47,091 nucleotides of DNA from Pseudobutyrivibrio sp. (GTDB taxonomy: Bacteria; Bacillota; Clostridia; Lachnospirales; Lachnospiraceae): contig NZ_JAFUSK010000072.1 of the NCBI RefSeq assembly GCF_017471675.1, positions 1-47,091 on the forward strand. The letters run 5' to 3'. Shown piece by piece: positions 34,998-43,220 of this stretch. The notes beneath the pieces are model-generated. The model saw only the letters and a program-made list of their open reading frames with translations. It did not search any database and was not told the DNA's origin. The translations under genes were made by a program, and so were the position numbers. Within the stretch, counting starts at the first letter, position 1. Each line of letters opens with the position of its first letter.

Positions 34998-37508
34998 TTA
35001 TTTATTTTTTAGTAAAGCTTCTATCTTATCCCAATTAAAAGTTTTAAGAGCTTTTTCCAAGTCTTTAAAAAGTTTGTAATCTTCTTCCTCAAGCTTGTAC
35101 TCATTTACCTCTGTGATAATCATATCTATTGAATCATAATCCATTTGAGGTGCCAATTCCTTAATGGCCTCAATAGCTCCAGATAACTCATCAAGAGGTA
35201 TTGGTTCCTTATCTAAATCTGTACTTGCCGAAGGATTTAATCCTTCAAGCTTATTTTGGTATTCAAGATATTCCTCTAGCATTGCAGGATAGTTCTCCTC
35301 AATGTATTTTATATCATTTTTCTTTCCTGCTTCCTCTAACCACTTGGCCTTCTCCGATAGTTCATGGGCGCCTATTATTCGTGCTGAGCTTTTCAGAGCA
35401 TGTACCTTTATAGTAAACAGCTTTATATCCTTGTCCTCAAAAGCCTTATTTATTACTTCACTATTTTCTTCTATTGTATCTAAAAACAGCTTTAATGAAA
35501 ATATAAAGCTTTCTGCCCCGCCACTATATTTTATACCATCATCAACCACTATTCCATCAACATCATACAGCCATTCATACCCCTCTGGGAGTCTAGAAAA
35601 TTCCGCCACAGCTGCTGCATCAGAATCCATAACCGCATCATCCGGCAAAAAGAGTCTGATAACATTTTCCAAGGTCTGCCCATCAACAGGCTTTGGAAGA
35701 TATCCATTAAAGCCCTTTGAGATGTAATACTCTTTTCCGTTTGCAATGTAGTTTGCTGTCAAGGCAATAATTGGAAGCTCTGGATATTTTTCACGTATTT
35801 TTGCAACAGTTTCAAGGCCATCCATTCCTGGCATCATATGGTCAAGTAAAACTAAGTTATAATCTCCCTCATCCAGCTTTACTAAACACTCTTCTCCTGA
35901 ATCCGCAGTAACTACATACATTTTGGTAGATGCAAGGAGGCCTCTGATTACTGCCAGATTCATAGGATTATCATCAACCACAAGAATGCTTATATCCGGA
36001 GCCACAAAGCTAGGAATATAAGGTCCCTTTGGTGCTTCTTCCACATGTTCCTCAAAAAAGCCTATTTCCGTAGGATCAATCACTATCTGAGTGATTGTAA
36101 ATGTAAAAGTAGAGCCCTTGCCATATTCGCTCTTACACTCAAGGGTTCCATGCATTAATTCAGCAAAGTGCCTTGATATATCAAGGCCTAAGCCAGTACC
36201 TTGAATGTTGCTGTTTTTAACCTCGTCCAAACGCTCAAAGGCATAGAAAAGTTTTTCCATATCTTCTTCTTTGATGCCTTGTCCTGTATCCGTTACTGAA
36301 AATTCTATTTTACAGCTTTTTTCATACTTCTCTAAAACCTTTACATTTAGCTCAAAGCCGCCTTCCTCGGTATATTTAAGAGCATTGGTAAGTAGATTTA
36401 ACACAATCTGCTTAACCTTTCCCATATCACCATATAATCTTTTGGGTAATTCCTGGTCTATCTTTATATCAAAGCGAAGCTCCTTTTTATCGCTTCGCCC
36501 TCTTATCATATTTATAAGTCCTCGAAGAAGTTCAGTTGTATCATATTCCTGCTCAACCAGTCGCATCTTTCCAGATTCAATCTGGGATATATCTAACACA
36601 TCGTTTATCAGTGAAAGTAAGGAATCTGATGCATACTCAATATCTGAGGCATACTTACTTATCTTCTTGTAATATTCAGTAGGGACATCTGTATGGTCTT
36701 CCCTGAGAATCATTTCATTCATTCCCATAATGGTATTTATGGGAGTTCTTATCTCATGGGAAATATTAGCAAGGAATCTTGACTTGGCAGTGTTTGCCTT
36801 TTCTGCTTTTATTTTGGCTGCCTGCAAATCATTCATGTTTAGGATTTCAGAGAAGTAAAGCTGCACAACCATTCCAACCATAGTGATGTTGGTCAATGAA
36901 AGCCCATAAACAAAAAACTGTACAATACATGCTACAAATGGAAATACCGTAAAGAACAAAAGAGGTATATAGGTACGTCTTCTTAGCTTTTTCTTATATT
37001 GAAAATTAACTGAAAACTGTAAAGCAATCATTGTTAAAGGGAAAAAATAGGACAGGTATATAAATTGACCTCTCTGGTAATTATTATTAGCATCAAATGT
37101 GTAATACATACCTGTAAATTGAGATACTATAAGCATCAGTAAGCCCATAGTAAATAAACCTTCGCTTATTGCAAAACGTTTAGGCAAAACTGTCATATGT
37201 GCTTCATTGCGATACAATTCCATTAGATATTGATTAAAGGCATGAGCCAAGGCTAAAGATAGTAAATACACTAAAAAATTGCATATTCTAACCATCCAGT
37301 AGCCAGTGGTGCTAACATCACCTCTATATATATAAGCAAATCTATCTGCTATCAACAACAGCATAGCTGAGATTTGCATATATAAAAGTGCACCTCTTCT
37401 TCTTCTAGACACAGTTCTAGTGTTCTTGGTGAGTATAATAAGTACTCCACAAGCTCCACTCAAGAAGAGCATTACACTTAATTGGAATTCTCGTAAAAAA
37501 TCCATCAT
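34998..37508 (-). CDS. Membrane hybrid sensor histidine kinase with REC and HPt domains
   Basis: An 836-residue kinase. The N-terminal region (about 1-225) has seven or eight hydrophobic helices forming a 7TM-type membrane sensor (e.g. [36 protein letters not shown]), a short coiled linker, then HisKA with [15 protein letters not shown] (His near 250). HATPase_c ([33 protein letters not shown]) is followed by a receiver with [11 protein letters not shown] (Asp near 553) and an HPt with [12 protein letters not shown] (His near 702). The kinase core, receiver and HPt closely parallel the giant propeller kinase two genes downstream, so the two probably arose by duplication with different sensors. 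First gene of the operon. Confidence 0.92.
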   Translation of the reverse strand: MMDFLREFQLSVMLFLSGACGVLIILTKNTRTVSRRRRGALLYMQISAMLLLIADRFAYIYRGDVSTTGYWMVRICNFLVYLLSLALAHAFNQYLMELYRNEAHMTVLPKRFAISEGLFTMGLLMLIVSQFTGMYYTFDANNNYQRGQFIYLSYFFPLTMIALQFSVNFQYKKKLRRRTYIPLLFFTVFPFVACIVQFFVYGLSLTNITMVGMVVQLYFSEILNMNDLQAAKIKAEKANTAKSRFLANISHEIRTPINTIMGMNEMILREDHTDVPTEYYKKISKYASDIEYASDSLLSLINDVLDISQIESGKMRLVEQEYDTTELLRGLINMIRGRSDKKELRFDIKIDQELPKRLYGDMGKVKQIVLNLLTNALKYTEEGGFELNVKVLEKYEKSCKIEFSVTDTGQGIKEEDMEKLFYAFERLDEVKNSNIQGTGLGLDISRHFAELMHGTLECKSEYGKGSTFTFTITQIVIDPTEIGFFEEHVEEAPKGPYIPSFVAPDISILVVDDNPMNLAVIRGLLASTKMYVVTADSGEECLVKLDEGDYNLVLLDHMMPGMDGLETVAKIREKYPELPIIALTANYIANGKEYYISKGFNGYLPKPVDGQTLENVIRLFLPDDAVMDSDAAAVAEFSRLPEGYEWLYDVDGIVVDDGIKYSGGAESFIFSLKLFLDTIEENSEVINKAFEDKDIKLFTIKVHALKSSARIIGAHELSEKAKWLEEAGKKNDIKYIEENYPAMLEEYLEYQNKLEGLNPSASTDLDKEPIPLDELSGAIEAIKELAPQMDYDSIDMIITEVNEYKLEEEDYKLFKDLEKALKTFNWDKIEALLKNK

Positions 37509-37544
37509 CTTAAAAATCTCCCAAGCCTTTGTGTCTCCGTTAAC

Positions 37545-37655
37545 CTATTCCTTATATTTTTCCATAACCTGCAATACCTCATCCTTAGCATCAATAAATT
37601 ATGCTCTCTTTGAAGACAGTGCATCAAATACATCCGCCACTGCAATATACCACAT
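37545..37655 (-). pseudogene. Decayed HD-GYP-domain fragment
   Basis: Minus-strand translation gives MWYIAVADVFDALSSKRA, a stop codon (37599-37601), then FIDAKDEVLQVMEKYKE. This matches the conserved C-terminal segment of HD-GYP cyclic-di-GMP phosphodiesterases (consensus like ILAVADVFDALTSKRPYK...EEVLxxME). Only about 36 codons remain, with an in-frame stop and no N-terminal metal site, so it is a relic. It lies between the kinase operon and the RsiV-like gene. Confidence 0.65.
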
Positions 37656-37668
37656 AATTATGAAAAAA

Positions 37669-37686
37669 GGGTGTTAGCAAACACCC
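37669..37686 (-). terminator. Intrinsic terminator of the RsiV-like lipoprotein gene
   Basis: GGGTGTT pairs with AACACCC around four bases, flanked by AAAAAA on the plus strand so that TTTTTT follows on minus. Confidence 0.85.
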
Positions 37687-37708
37687 TTTTCATTAGTTAT
37701 TCTATTAG

Positions 37709-38980
37709 TTATTCTATTCCTGATTTTGAAAATTTATGAACTTCACTTTCGCCCCAGCTTTCACCGTTTTCATCATAGCTTAGTTCAGCAAGGACTATCT
37801 CGCCAGTTTTAATTTCCTTAACGTTCTTATCTGTTTCTAGTGTACCAAGTTCTCTGATACCATTAGATACCTCAAACAAAACAACCTTTCCACTAGCAGT
37901 AATTATTACGTAGTTACCATCCTTTCCATGGACGTATGTACCTGATGCATATTCATATTCACCTAAGTCACGAGATACATTGGCATCCCCTACAATAAGC
38001 TGATATGAAGATGCCCCATCATCGGAAGTCTCATTAACTAAACATACTGTTGCAAGCTCACCATTGTTCTTTACATCAAATTTGTCATTAAAGCCTTGAA
38101 GCGAAAGCTCCTTAGTATATAACTCATCTCCTGGAATATATGCTTCATTAAAGTCTTCAAAGGCAGAATATGGAACAGTGAAGCTTACAATTCCTGCTGC
38201 ATAAGGTGCCAAATCATACTGTTGGAACATAAATGTAATTCCAGTATGATCAAGATAGTTTTCTGGCAAGGCATCACCTGTAAAATAATCCTCTATTACC
38301 TGCTTGTAAGATGTTACATCATCATCAAAGAGAGTTTCTTTAGCAGCCTCAGGAGATTCCTCTATAGTAGTAAGTATGAAATCCTTTGATGTGGCGGCAA
38401 TCTTACTTTCATCGCCATAATCCTTCACTGAAAGCTGTGCACCAGTGTTAACATCAAATGTATATCCACCATACATTGCACCACCATGGGCACCACCTGA
38501 GTAATAAGAAGATTCTATAACAAAGCTAAGAATATTCTCATCAGCTCTAACTACCTTAACATTTTCATATTCCTGATATTTAATTGGTTCGTAATCAAAG
38601 CCTTCTTCTTCAGCATACTGTTTTTGTTCTTCATTCTGCTGCTCGGCTTCTTTATTCTGGTCTTCCACGCCTTCATTAAAGTTTGATACGCGGCCATCGA
38701 AAAACTCATCTATAGCCGTAGCCAGTGCTTCATGCTTGTCGTCTGTTATCTGCAAGCATTCTATGCTTCCTTCAAAGTAATCATATCCTTCTGCTGAAAC
38801 AGATGTGATTGCATATTCAGGTTTTGAAGGCTCTGCCACCGCTTCTTCCTTATTGCTATTATCCTTCTGCTCCTGATTATTTGTAACAGCTGTATCTTTA
38901 GTATTTTCTGTTTTACCACATCCAACACAAGCTGTAACAGCAAGTGTCAAGGCAAGTACAAGTGCTAATCTTCTTTTCAT
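37709..38980 (-). CDS. RsiV-like (DUF3298/DUF4163) lipoprotein
   Basis: A 423-residue exported lipoprotein. The signal peptide ends in LAVTAC (lipid Cys18), followed by a low-complexity Lys/Glu/Asn linker. The DUF4163/DUF3298 region (about 60-290) shows ESSYYSGGAHGGAMYGGYTFDVNTGAQLSVKDY, the family hallmark near the PdaC/RsiV lysozyme-binding fold. A C-terminal roughly 130-residue part resembles a small beta-propeller-like or DUF4652-like domain (unassigned). The start is ATG 38980 with GGAGGTG upstream. No sigma-V type gene is adjacent, so a role as anti-sigma factor is not supported; lysozyme or glycan binding is only a possibility. Confidence 0.82.
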   Translation of the reverse strand: MKRRLALVLALTLAVTACVGCGKTENTKDTAVTNNQEQKDNSNKEEAVAEPSKPEYAITSVSAEGYDYFEGSIECLQITDDKHEALATAIDEFFDGRVSNFNEGVEDQNKEAEQQNEEQKQYAEEEGFDYEPIKYQEYENVKVVRADENILSFVIESSYYSGGAHGGAMYGGYTFDVNTGAQLSVKDYGDESKIAATSKDFILTTIEESPEAAKETLFDDDVTSYKQVIEDYFTGDALPENYLDHTGITFMFQQYDLAPYAAGIVSFTVPYSAFEDFNEAYIPGDELYTKELSLQGFNDKFDVKNNGELATVCLVNETSDDGASSYQLIVGDANVSRDLGEYEYASGTYVHGKDGNYVIITASGKVVLFEVSNGIRELGTLETDKNVKEIKTGEIVLAELSYDENGESWGESEVHKFSKSGIE

Positions 38981-39020
38981 TACACACCTCCAATGTTTAA
39001 ACAAATCCTAGTTAAGATTC

Positions 39021-39048
39021 AGTATACATAAAGTCCGTATTATTTCAA
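39021..39048 (-). promoter_or_regulatory. Promoter of the RsiV-like gene
   Basis: Minus-strand TTGAAA (39048-39043), a 16-bp spacer and TATACT (39026-39021), about 40 bp upstream of the start. Confidence 0.65.
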
Positions 39049-39125
39049 GTAGTACACTTAATATTTTAGAATTCTTTACATTTATTTAAGAAATACGGTT
39101 AGCTATTACATCACTCCAAAAAAAG

Positions 39126-39159
39126 ATCAGGATTCCCCGACCCCACGAGGAATCCTGAT
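39126..39159 (-). terminator. Intrinsic terminator of the PhoH-family gene
   Basis: ATCAGGATTCC pairs with GGAATCCTGAT around 12 bases. On the minus strand CTTTTTTT follows. Confidence 0.85.
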
Positions 39160-39195
39160 GAAAGGAGGATTTATTATAGAAAACTAGGAAATAAG

Positions 39196-40479
39196 CTATT
39201 TAATAACTAATCTCTTGGCTCCCTCGGCCGCTAATGGACTTCTAACTGTCTCACTTTCTTCAAAGGTAATCTGAGCGCAAAGTGTGGAGCCCTTCATTCT
39301 CTCTGCCGCAAAAGTAAGACCATTATTTTTTCTATCAAGCTTTGGTGAATCAATCTGATCTGGATCACCTAAAAGCACAACCTTTGAGCCCTTGCCTGCA
39401 CGTGTGATAATCTCTAATATCTGTCCTATTGTACAGTTTTGAGCTTCATCTACTATGATAAATGAATTAACCAGTGAACGACCTCTCATGTATGCCAATG
39501 AACAAATCTCAATTATGCCTGTCTCAAACATGTCCTCTATTTGCATTTTGATTTGTTCCTTCTCCTCGTTCTGACCCTTTAAAAGTACCTGTAGATTATC
39601 CATAAATGGAGCAATAAGAGGAGTCATCTTCTCTTCCAAATCACCTGGCAAAAATCCTAAATCATTATCTGAAAGGGTATTACTTCTAGTAATCATAATT
39701 CTATCAAAACCATTGTGATAATATCCCTGCAAACCTGCTGCCAGTGAAAGGAAGGTTTTGGCTGTACCAGCACTACCCTTTAGAATCACCAGTGGTAATT
39801 CATCGGGATTTGCCAAAAGTGCATAGAGGGCAAATCTTTGTCCAACATTTCTAGGCTGACAATATGGCGTGTAGTAATCTCTATCCTTTAGGATATGCCA
39901 GCCGTCTGTCTTAAATGTATAAAGTGCTGAATTACTGCCATCCTTACAAATACCAAATTCATTTTCAATAAACCCTTTGTTGAATGGGCTCTCCAAATCT
40001 TCTGGAGTTATATCTCTTCTACCAGTATAGTTTTCATTATCGAGAATCATTTCGTTGTGATAGCCCTGTACCACACAGCCACACATGGTAGCATTGATTC
40101 TCATGGAAATATCATTTGTTACCAGTATTGTTTCTAGCTCGGATTTCTTAGCAATACCAAGCACACAATTAATTATTCTATTGTCTGGTCTGTCTAATGT
40201 AAATTCTGCTGGAATCAGCTTTTCATATTCAGATTCTTTTTCAATAATAAAGGTTCCGCCGTTTGGCATCGTAACCCCATTAGCATAATCTCCTTCAACA
40301 GATTCAATGTTTCGAATGCTTTCACGTGCGCCGTAGCCCACCTCCGCATAGGCTGTTTTCTTTGAATCAAGCTCCTGCAGAGTAGTGGTTGTGATAATAA
40401 CATTATTATCATCGAAACCGAAAAGCGCTGTAGGGCAGTGAATCAAAATGTTGGTGTCTAATACGTAGTTTTTCTTCAT
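39196..40479 (-). CDS. PIN-PhoH family ATPase (PhoH2/YlaK-like)
   Basis: A 427-residue protein with an N-terminal PIN nuclease-like domain (about 1-140: NYVLDTNILIHCP, TTTTLQELDSKK, ILVTNDISMR, all with the expected acidic residues). A C-terminal PhoH P-loop ATPase follows (about 205-427: Walker A LKGSAGTAKTFLSL, Walker B FIIVDEAQNC). PIN-PhoH proteins are RNA helicase/RNase fusions. Single gene with its own promoter and terminator. The function in this organism cannot be read further. Confidence 0.92.
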   Translation of the reverse strand: MKKNYVLDTNILIHCPTALFGFDDNNVIITTTTLQELDSKKTAYAEVGYGARESIRNIESVEGDYANGVTMPNGGTFIIEKESEYEKLIPAEFTLDRPDNRIINCVLGIAKKSELETILVTNDISMRINATMCGCVVQGYHNEMILDNENYTGRRDITPEDLESPFNKGFIENEFGICKDGSNSALYTFKTDGWHILKDRDYYTPYCQPRNVGQRFALYALLANPDELPLVILKGSAGTAKTFLSLAAGLQGYYHNGFDRIMITRSNTLSDNDLGFLPGDLEEKMTPLIAPFMDNLQVLLKGQNEEKEQIKMQIEDMFETGIIEICSLAYMRGRSLVNSFIIVDEAQNCTIGQILEIITRAGKGSKVVLLGDPDQIDSPKLDRKNNGLTFAAERMKGSTLCAQITFEESETVRSPLAAEGAKRLVIK

Positions 40480-40515
40480 AGGGTCACGCTCCTTTATTAA
40501 CTTTGATAATATAAT

Positions 40516-40545
40516 TTTATACTAAGTAGCCTTTAAGTTCTACAA
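40516..40545 (-). promoter_or_regulatory. Promoter of the PIN-PhoH gene
   Basis: Minus-strand TTGTAG (40545-40540), an 18-bp spacer and TATAAA (40521-40516), about 37 bp upstream of the start. Confidence 0.5.
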
Positions 40546-40625
40546 TATTTTGTATATTTATATGTAATTTGTGTGAATTTTACACTTGATATTGTTATAT
40601 TGTCTAACTTTTGTTTTTGGCATAA

Positions 40626-40648
40626 AAAAAGAGCTTTACGCTCTTTTT
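40626..40648 (-). terminator. Intrinsic terminator of the ribokinase gene
   Basis: AAAAAGAGC pairs with GCTCTTTTT around TTTAC, with more T residues following on minus. Confidence 0.88.
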
Positions 40649-41534
40649 AATCTGTATTAAATAGCTCCACCTCTGACATAAAAGGTATAGAGCTTGCAGC
40701 ACCATGCTTAGTAACTGCCAGGGCTGCCGCCTTAGAAGAATTAATAAGCACTTCCCTCATAGGAAGCTTTTTAATAAGTCCGGCAACAAAATATCCAGTG
40801 AATGTATCACCGGCTGCTGTAGTGTCTACCGCATCTACCTTAAATGCCGGCTGGTACAATTCCTCATCCCCATGATGATAAATGCTACCGCCCTCTCCTA
40901 AGGTAAGAACTATCTTAGCATTTGAGTAGCTTGCAGCCATTGCAGATATAATGGTAGCCGGTGTAGTCATTCCTGTCATCTGCTGCCCCTCAGTTTCATT
41001 AAGGACAAATACCGAAACCTTGCCTAAATCACATTCTTCTAATCTTTCATCGTAAGGTGAAGGATTAAGAGCAATTGTCATTCCCTTGGCAAAGGCCTGG
41101 TCGATTAAGTATGGCAATTCGTTAATTTCGTTTTGAAGAATGATTACATCTCCTGTATCAAAATTATTAAGAACCTCATCTACATATTCCTTGGAATTCT
41201 TTTGATTGGCTCCGCCAAATAATACAATGGAATTCTGTCCATTTTCATCTACCTGGATTACAGTATGTCCGCATCTACCGGTAACTGTTTTTATGTAATC
41301 AGTCTTGATTCCAAAAGTCTCGCAGGCATCATAGAACTCTAATCCTTCCTCTCCTACAAGACCTGCATGAAAGCATACAAGCCCTGCCCTTGAAAGTGCA
41401 ACAGACTGATTAAAGCCCTTGCCGCCTAAGTTCATATTAACTTCCTTAGCAAGTATTGTCTCACCTGCCCTTACAATATGAGCTACCTGATAAGTATAGT
41501 CCAAGTTAAGAGACCCAAAATTAAGTACTTTCAT
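40647..41534 (-). CDS. rbsK: Ribokinase (PfkB family sugar kinase)
   Basis: A 295-residue PfkB-family kinase. N-terminal GSLNLDYTY, substrate-binding GGKGFNQSVALSRAG (the GG.G.N..A ribokinase signature) and C-terminal VDTTAAGDTFTGYF with the catalytic Asp. Ribokinase is the closest match (ribose to ribose-5-phosphate, EC 2.7.1.15). No rbs transport genes are adjacent, so the sugar could be another pentose or nucleoside. The start is ATG 41534 (MKVLNFGS), following GGGGGTG; a GTG at 41540 overlaps that ribosome site. It follows mgtE by about 30 bp in the same direction, so read-through from mgtE is possible. Confidence 0.85.
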   Translation of the reverse strand: MKVLNFGSLNLDYTYQVAHIVRAGETILAKEVNMNLGGKGFNQSVALSRAGLVCFHAGLVGEEGLEFYDACETFGIKTDYIKTVTGRCGHTVIQVDENGQNSIVLFGGANQKNSKEYVDEVLNNFDTGDVIILQNEINELPYLIDQAFAKGMTIALNPSPYDERLEECDLGKVSVFVLNETEGQQMTGMTTPATIISAMAASYSNAKIVLTLGEGGSIYHHGDEELYQPAFKVDAVDTTAAGDTFTGYFVAGLIKKLPMREVLINSSKAAALAVTKHGAASSIPFMSEVELFNTD

Positions 41535-41563
41535 AAACACCCCCGTATTACAAAAGCCAGTTC

Positions 41564-42952
41564 TTAAATGTGACCTACTAAAAGTAATCCTGCCAATCCA
41601 TAGTATGTAACAACTGCCACCAAATCGTTAACAGTAGTGATAAGTGGACCAGATGCAACTGCAGGATCTACCTTAATCTTATGGAAGAATATTGGAATAA
41701 TGGTTCCAATAAAGCTTGATACTATCATAGCAATAAAAAGTGAAAATCCTACGATTCCTGAAACCTTAAATGCTGCTGCCCAAACATAGCCCTTAAGTCC
41801 ATGCAAATATAATGCAACGAAAAACAGTGCCAGAACTCCTAAGATAAAGCCATTTGTTCCACCAACTCGCATTTCCTTTAGCACAAACTTAGCCTTTTCC
41901 AGACCTGAAATTTCCTCATCCATAAGCACACGAATTGTAACAGCAAGTGATTGTGTACCAACATTTCCTGCCATATCAAGAATAAGTGACTGGAACACTA
42001 CTACGATTGCTACTGAAGCAACTACCTTATCAAATATGCCTATTACCGAGCTTGTCACAAGGCCAAGGCCCAGTAACAATAACAGCCAAGGAATACGCTT
42101 TTTGATACTCTCTGGTAAGCTTTCGTTCAAATCCTCCTCGGCAGTCAAACCAGCCAACTTAGCATAGTCTTCACCCATCTCATCATCTACAGCTTCGATG
42201 ATATCCTGAGATGTGATAACACCAATAATCTCATCATTTGGATTAAGGACTGGAATCGAATCCTCAGCGTAATCCTTTAAATCTTCGATTGTCTCTGAAA
42301 TAAGGGCATCAGCCTTAACACTAGGATAGCTGTGACTGATAATATCATCAAGTGGTGTGTAATCCCTGGCAAGTATTAAATCCCTAAGCTCAATAGCACC
42401 ATAATATTTATTATCAGTATCCTCTACGTAAATAGTGTTAATATTATCGTTATCCTTTGACTGAGAAATCAAAGAACGCATTGCCTGCTTTACTGTGAAA
42501 TTCTGCTTGATAACAATGAAGTTAGTAGTCATCATGCTACCTACTTCATCCTCATCATAGGAATTGATAAGTCGTACATCTGCAGATGCTTCCTTATCCA
42601 TCAAAGAAATGAGTTGCTCTCTTTGAGCTTCATCTTCGATGTCCTCTAAGGCATCTACCGCATCATCGGCATCCATGTTCTCTAAGACATCAGCCGCCTG
42701 CTCCGGTGTAATTTCTGCTAAATATTCACCTACATCCTCAATATAAGGGAAAATTTCTGATAGACGTTCGGCACCAAGTACGCCGAATAATCTCCTACGG
42801 TCCTCTGTATCTAAGGCCTCGTATGCCTCGGCAATATCATTCTCATGATAATCGTCAAGAGCCTCCATTAAAGCCTCTGCACCTAAATTAGAGCGTAGCA
42901 AATCGATAATTTCTTGGATCTTGTTATCCTCTAAAATCTCTTTTGTTTCCAT
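41564..42952 (-). CDS. mgtE: Magnesium transporter MgtE
   Basis: A 462-residue MgtE-type Mg2+ channel. Cytoplasmic MgtE_N domain (about 1-130, superhelical repeats), a CBS pair (about 135-260, acidic: MMTTNFIVIKQNFTVKQAM, IPVLNPNDEIIGVITSQDI), the plug helix, then five TM helices (about 285-460) with the pore-lining region FQSLILDMAGNVGTQS and the ending DLVAVVTYYGLAGLLLVG. In Thermus MgtE the N and CBS domains gate the pore by binding Mg2+. Expression appears controlled by a leader with a small ORF and an intrinsic terminator ending 23 nt upstream (see 42976-43116). RBS AGAAAGA is weak, so translation may also be regulated. Confidence 0.96.
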   Translation of the reverse strand: METKEILEDNKIQEIIDLLRSNLGAEALMEALDDYHENDIAEAYEALDTEDRRRLFGVLGAERLSEIFPYIEDVGEYLAEITPEQAADVLENMDADDAVDALEDIEDEAQREQLISLMDKEASADVRLINSYDEDEVGSMMTTNFIVIKQNFTVKQAMRSLISQSKDNDNINTIYVEDTDNKYYGAIELRDLILARDYTPLDDIISHSYPSVKADALISETIEDLKDYAEDSIPVLNPNDEIIGVITSQDIIEAVDDEMGEDYAKLAGLTAEEDLNESLPESIKKRIPWLLLLLGLGLVTSSVIGIFDKVVASVAIVVVFQSLILDMAGNVGTQSLAVTIRVLMDEEISGLEKAKFVLKEMRVGGTNGFILGVLALFFVALYLHGLKGYVWAAAFKVSGIVGFSLFIAMIVSSFIGTIIPIFFHKIKVDPAVASGPLITTVNDLVAVVTYYGLAGLLLVGHI

Positions 42953-42975
42953 GTTCTTTCTCCGCTATAAAAAAA

Positions 42976-43002
42976 GAATGTCATGTTCAGACGATGACAT
43001 TC
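42976..43002 (-). terminator. Intrinsic terminator/attenuator in the mgtE leader
   Basis: On minus, GAATGTCAT-CGTCTGAAC-ATGACATTC (perfect 9-bp stem) followed by seven T residues. It lies between the leader ORF and the mgtE ribosome site, so termination here would silence mgtE. Confidence 0.85.
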
Positions 43003-43020
43003 CTTGCACATGAAAACTAA

Positions 43021-43116
43021 GCTCTTTTATTTAAAAGAACAGCTACTCATCTGTATCATGAATGTCTCGTCGCAGCATAATCGCCCATGACTGTCTGATT
43101 TGTCCATAGCTGTTCT
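43021..43116 (-). promoter_or_regulatory. Structured leader RNA of mgtE (candidate new Mg2+/metal attenuator)
   Basis: P1: AGAACAGCTA (43116-43107) pairs perfectly with TAGCTGTTCT (43045-43036), extended by G-U pairs. P2: TCATG with CATGA inside. An alternative hairpin, GTTCTTTT-AAAT-AAAAGAGC (43040-43021), uses the 3' strand of P1. GACATTC inside the leader ORF (43066-43060) can pair with the 5' arm of the terminator (GAATGTC), forming a 7-bp antiterminator. No M-box or yybP-ykoY core is recognisable. Confidence 0.6.
43027..43107 (-). CDS. 26-residue leader peptide upstream of mgtE
   Basis: A 27-codon ORF encoding MDKSDSHGRLCCDETFMIQM then SSCSFK, with an excellent AAAGGAG seven bases before the ATG. 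It is positioned between a promoter-like TACAAT and the mgtE attenuator. The peptide is not hydrophobic and has no anchor; notable are four cysteines in 26 residues and Asp/Glu residues at 2, 5, 13 and 14. Its ribosome site and start codon are paired with its own 3' end in the P1 helix. It is not a family I recognise; a role in cis, as a ribosome-occupancy sensor, is more likely than a role as free peptide. Confidence 0.5.
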   Translation of the reverse strand: MDKSDSHGRLCCDETFMIQMSSCSFK

Positions 43117-43151
43117 CCTTTCTTTTCTTGAATTAGAAATTAATTGTTTGA

Positions 43152-43157
43152 ATTGTA
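43152..43157 (-). promoter_or_regulatory. Candidate -10 of the mgtE leader promoter
   Basis: Minus-strand TACAAT about 45 bp upstream of the leader ORF, with TTTTTG 18 bp further upstream as a poor -35. Confidence 0.45.
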
Positions 43158-43220
43158 CACAAAAAACATAACATACAAAAAGGCTTTTTGTAAACCCTAT
43201 TTTGCAAATAAATAACTGTA

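Noticed and set aside
39160-39180. AAAGGAGGATTTATTATAG as a plus-strand ribosome site
   Set aside because: Perfect Shine-Dalgarno-like string, but no ORF follows; it is the flank of the PhoH terminator.
42960-43140. M-box (ykoK) magnesium riboswitch
   Set aside because: Position fits, but I cannot find the conserved M-box core and the folded region is too short; left as an unclassified leader.
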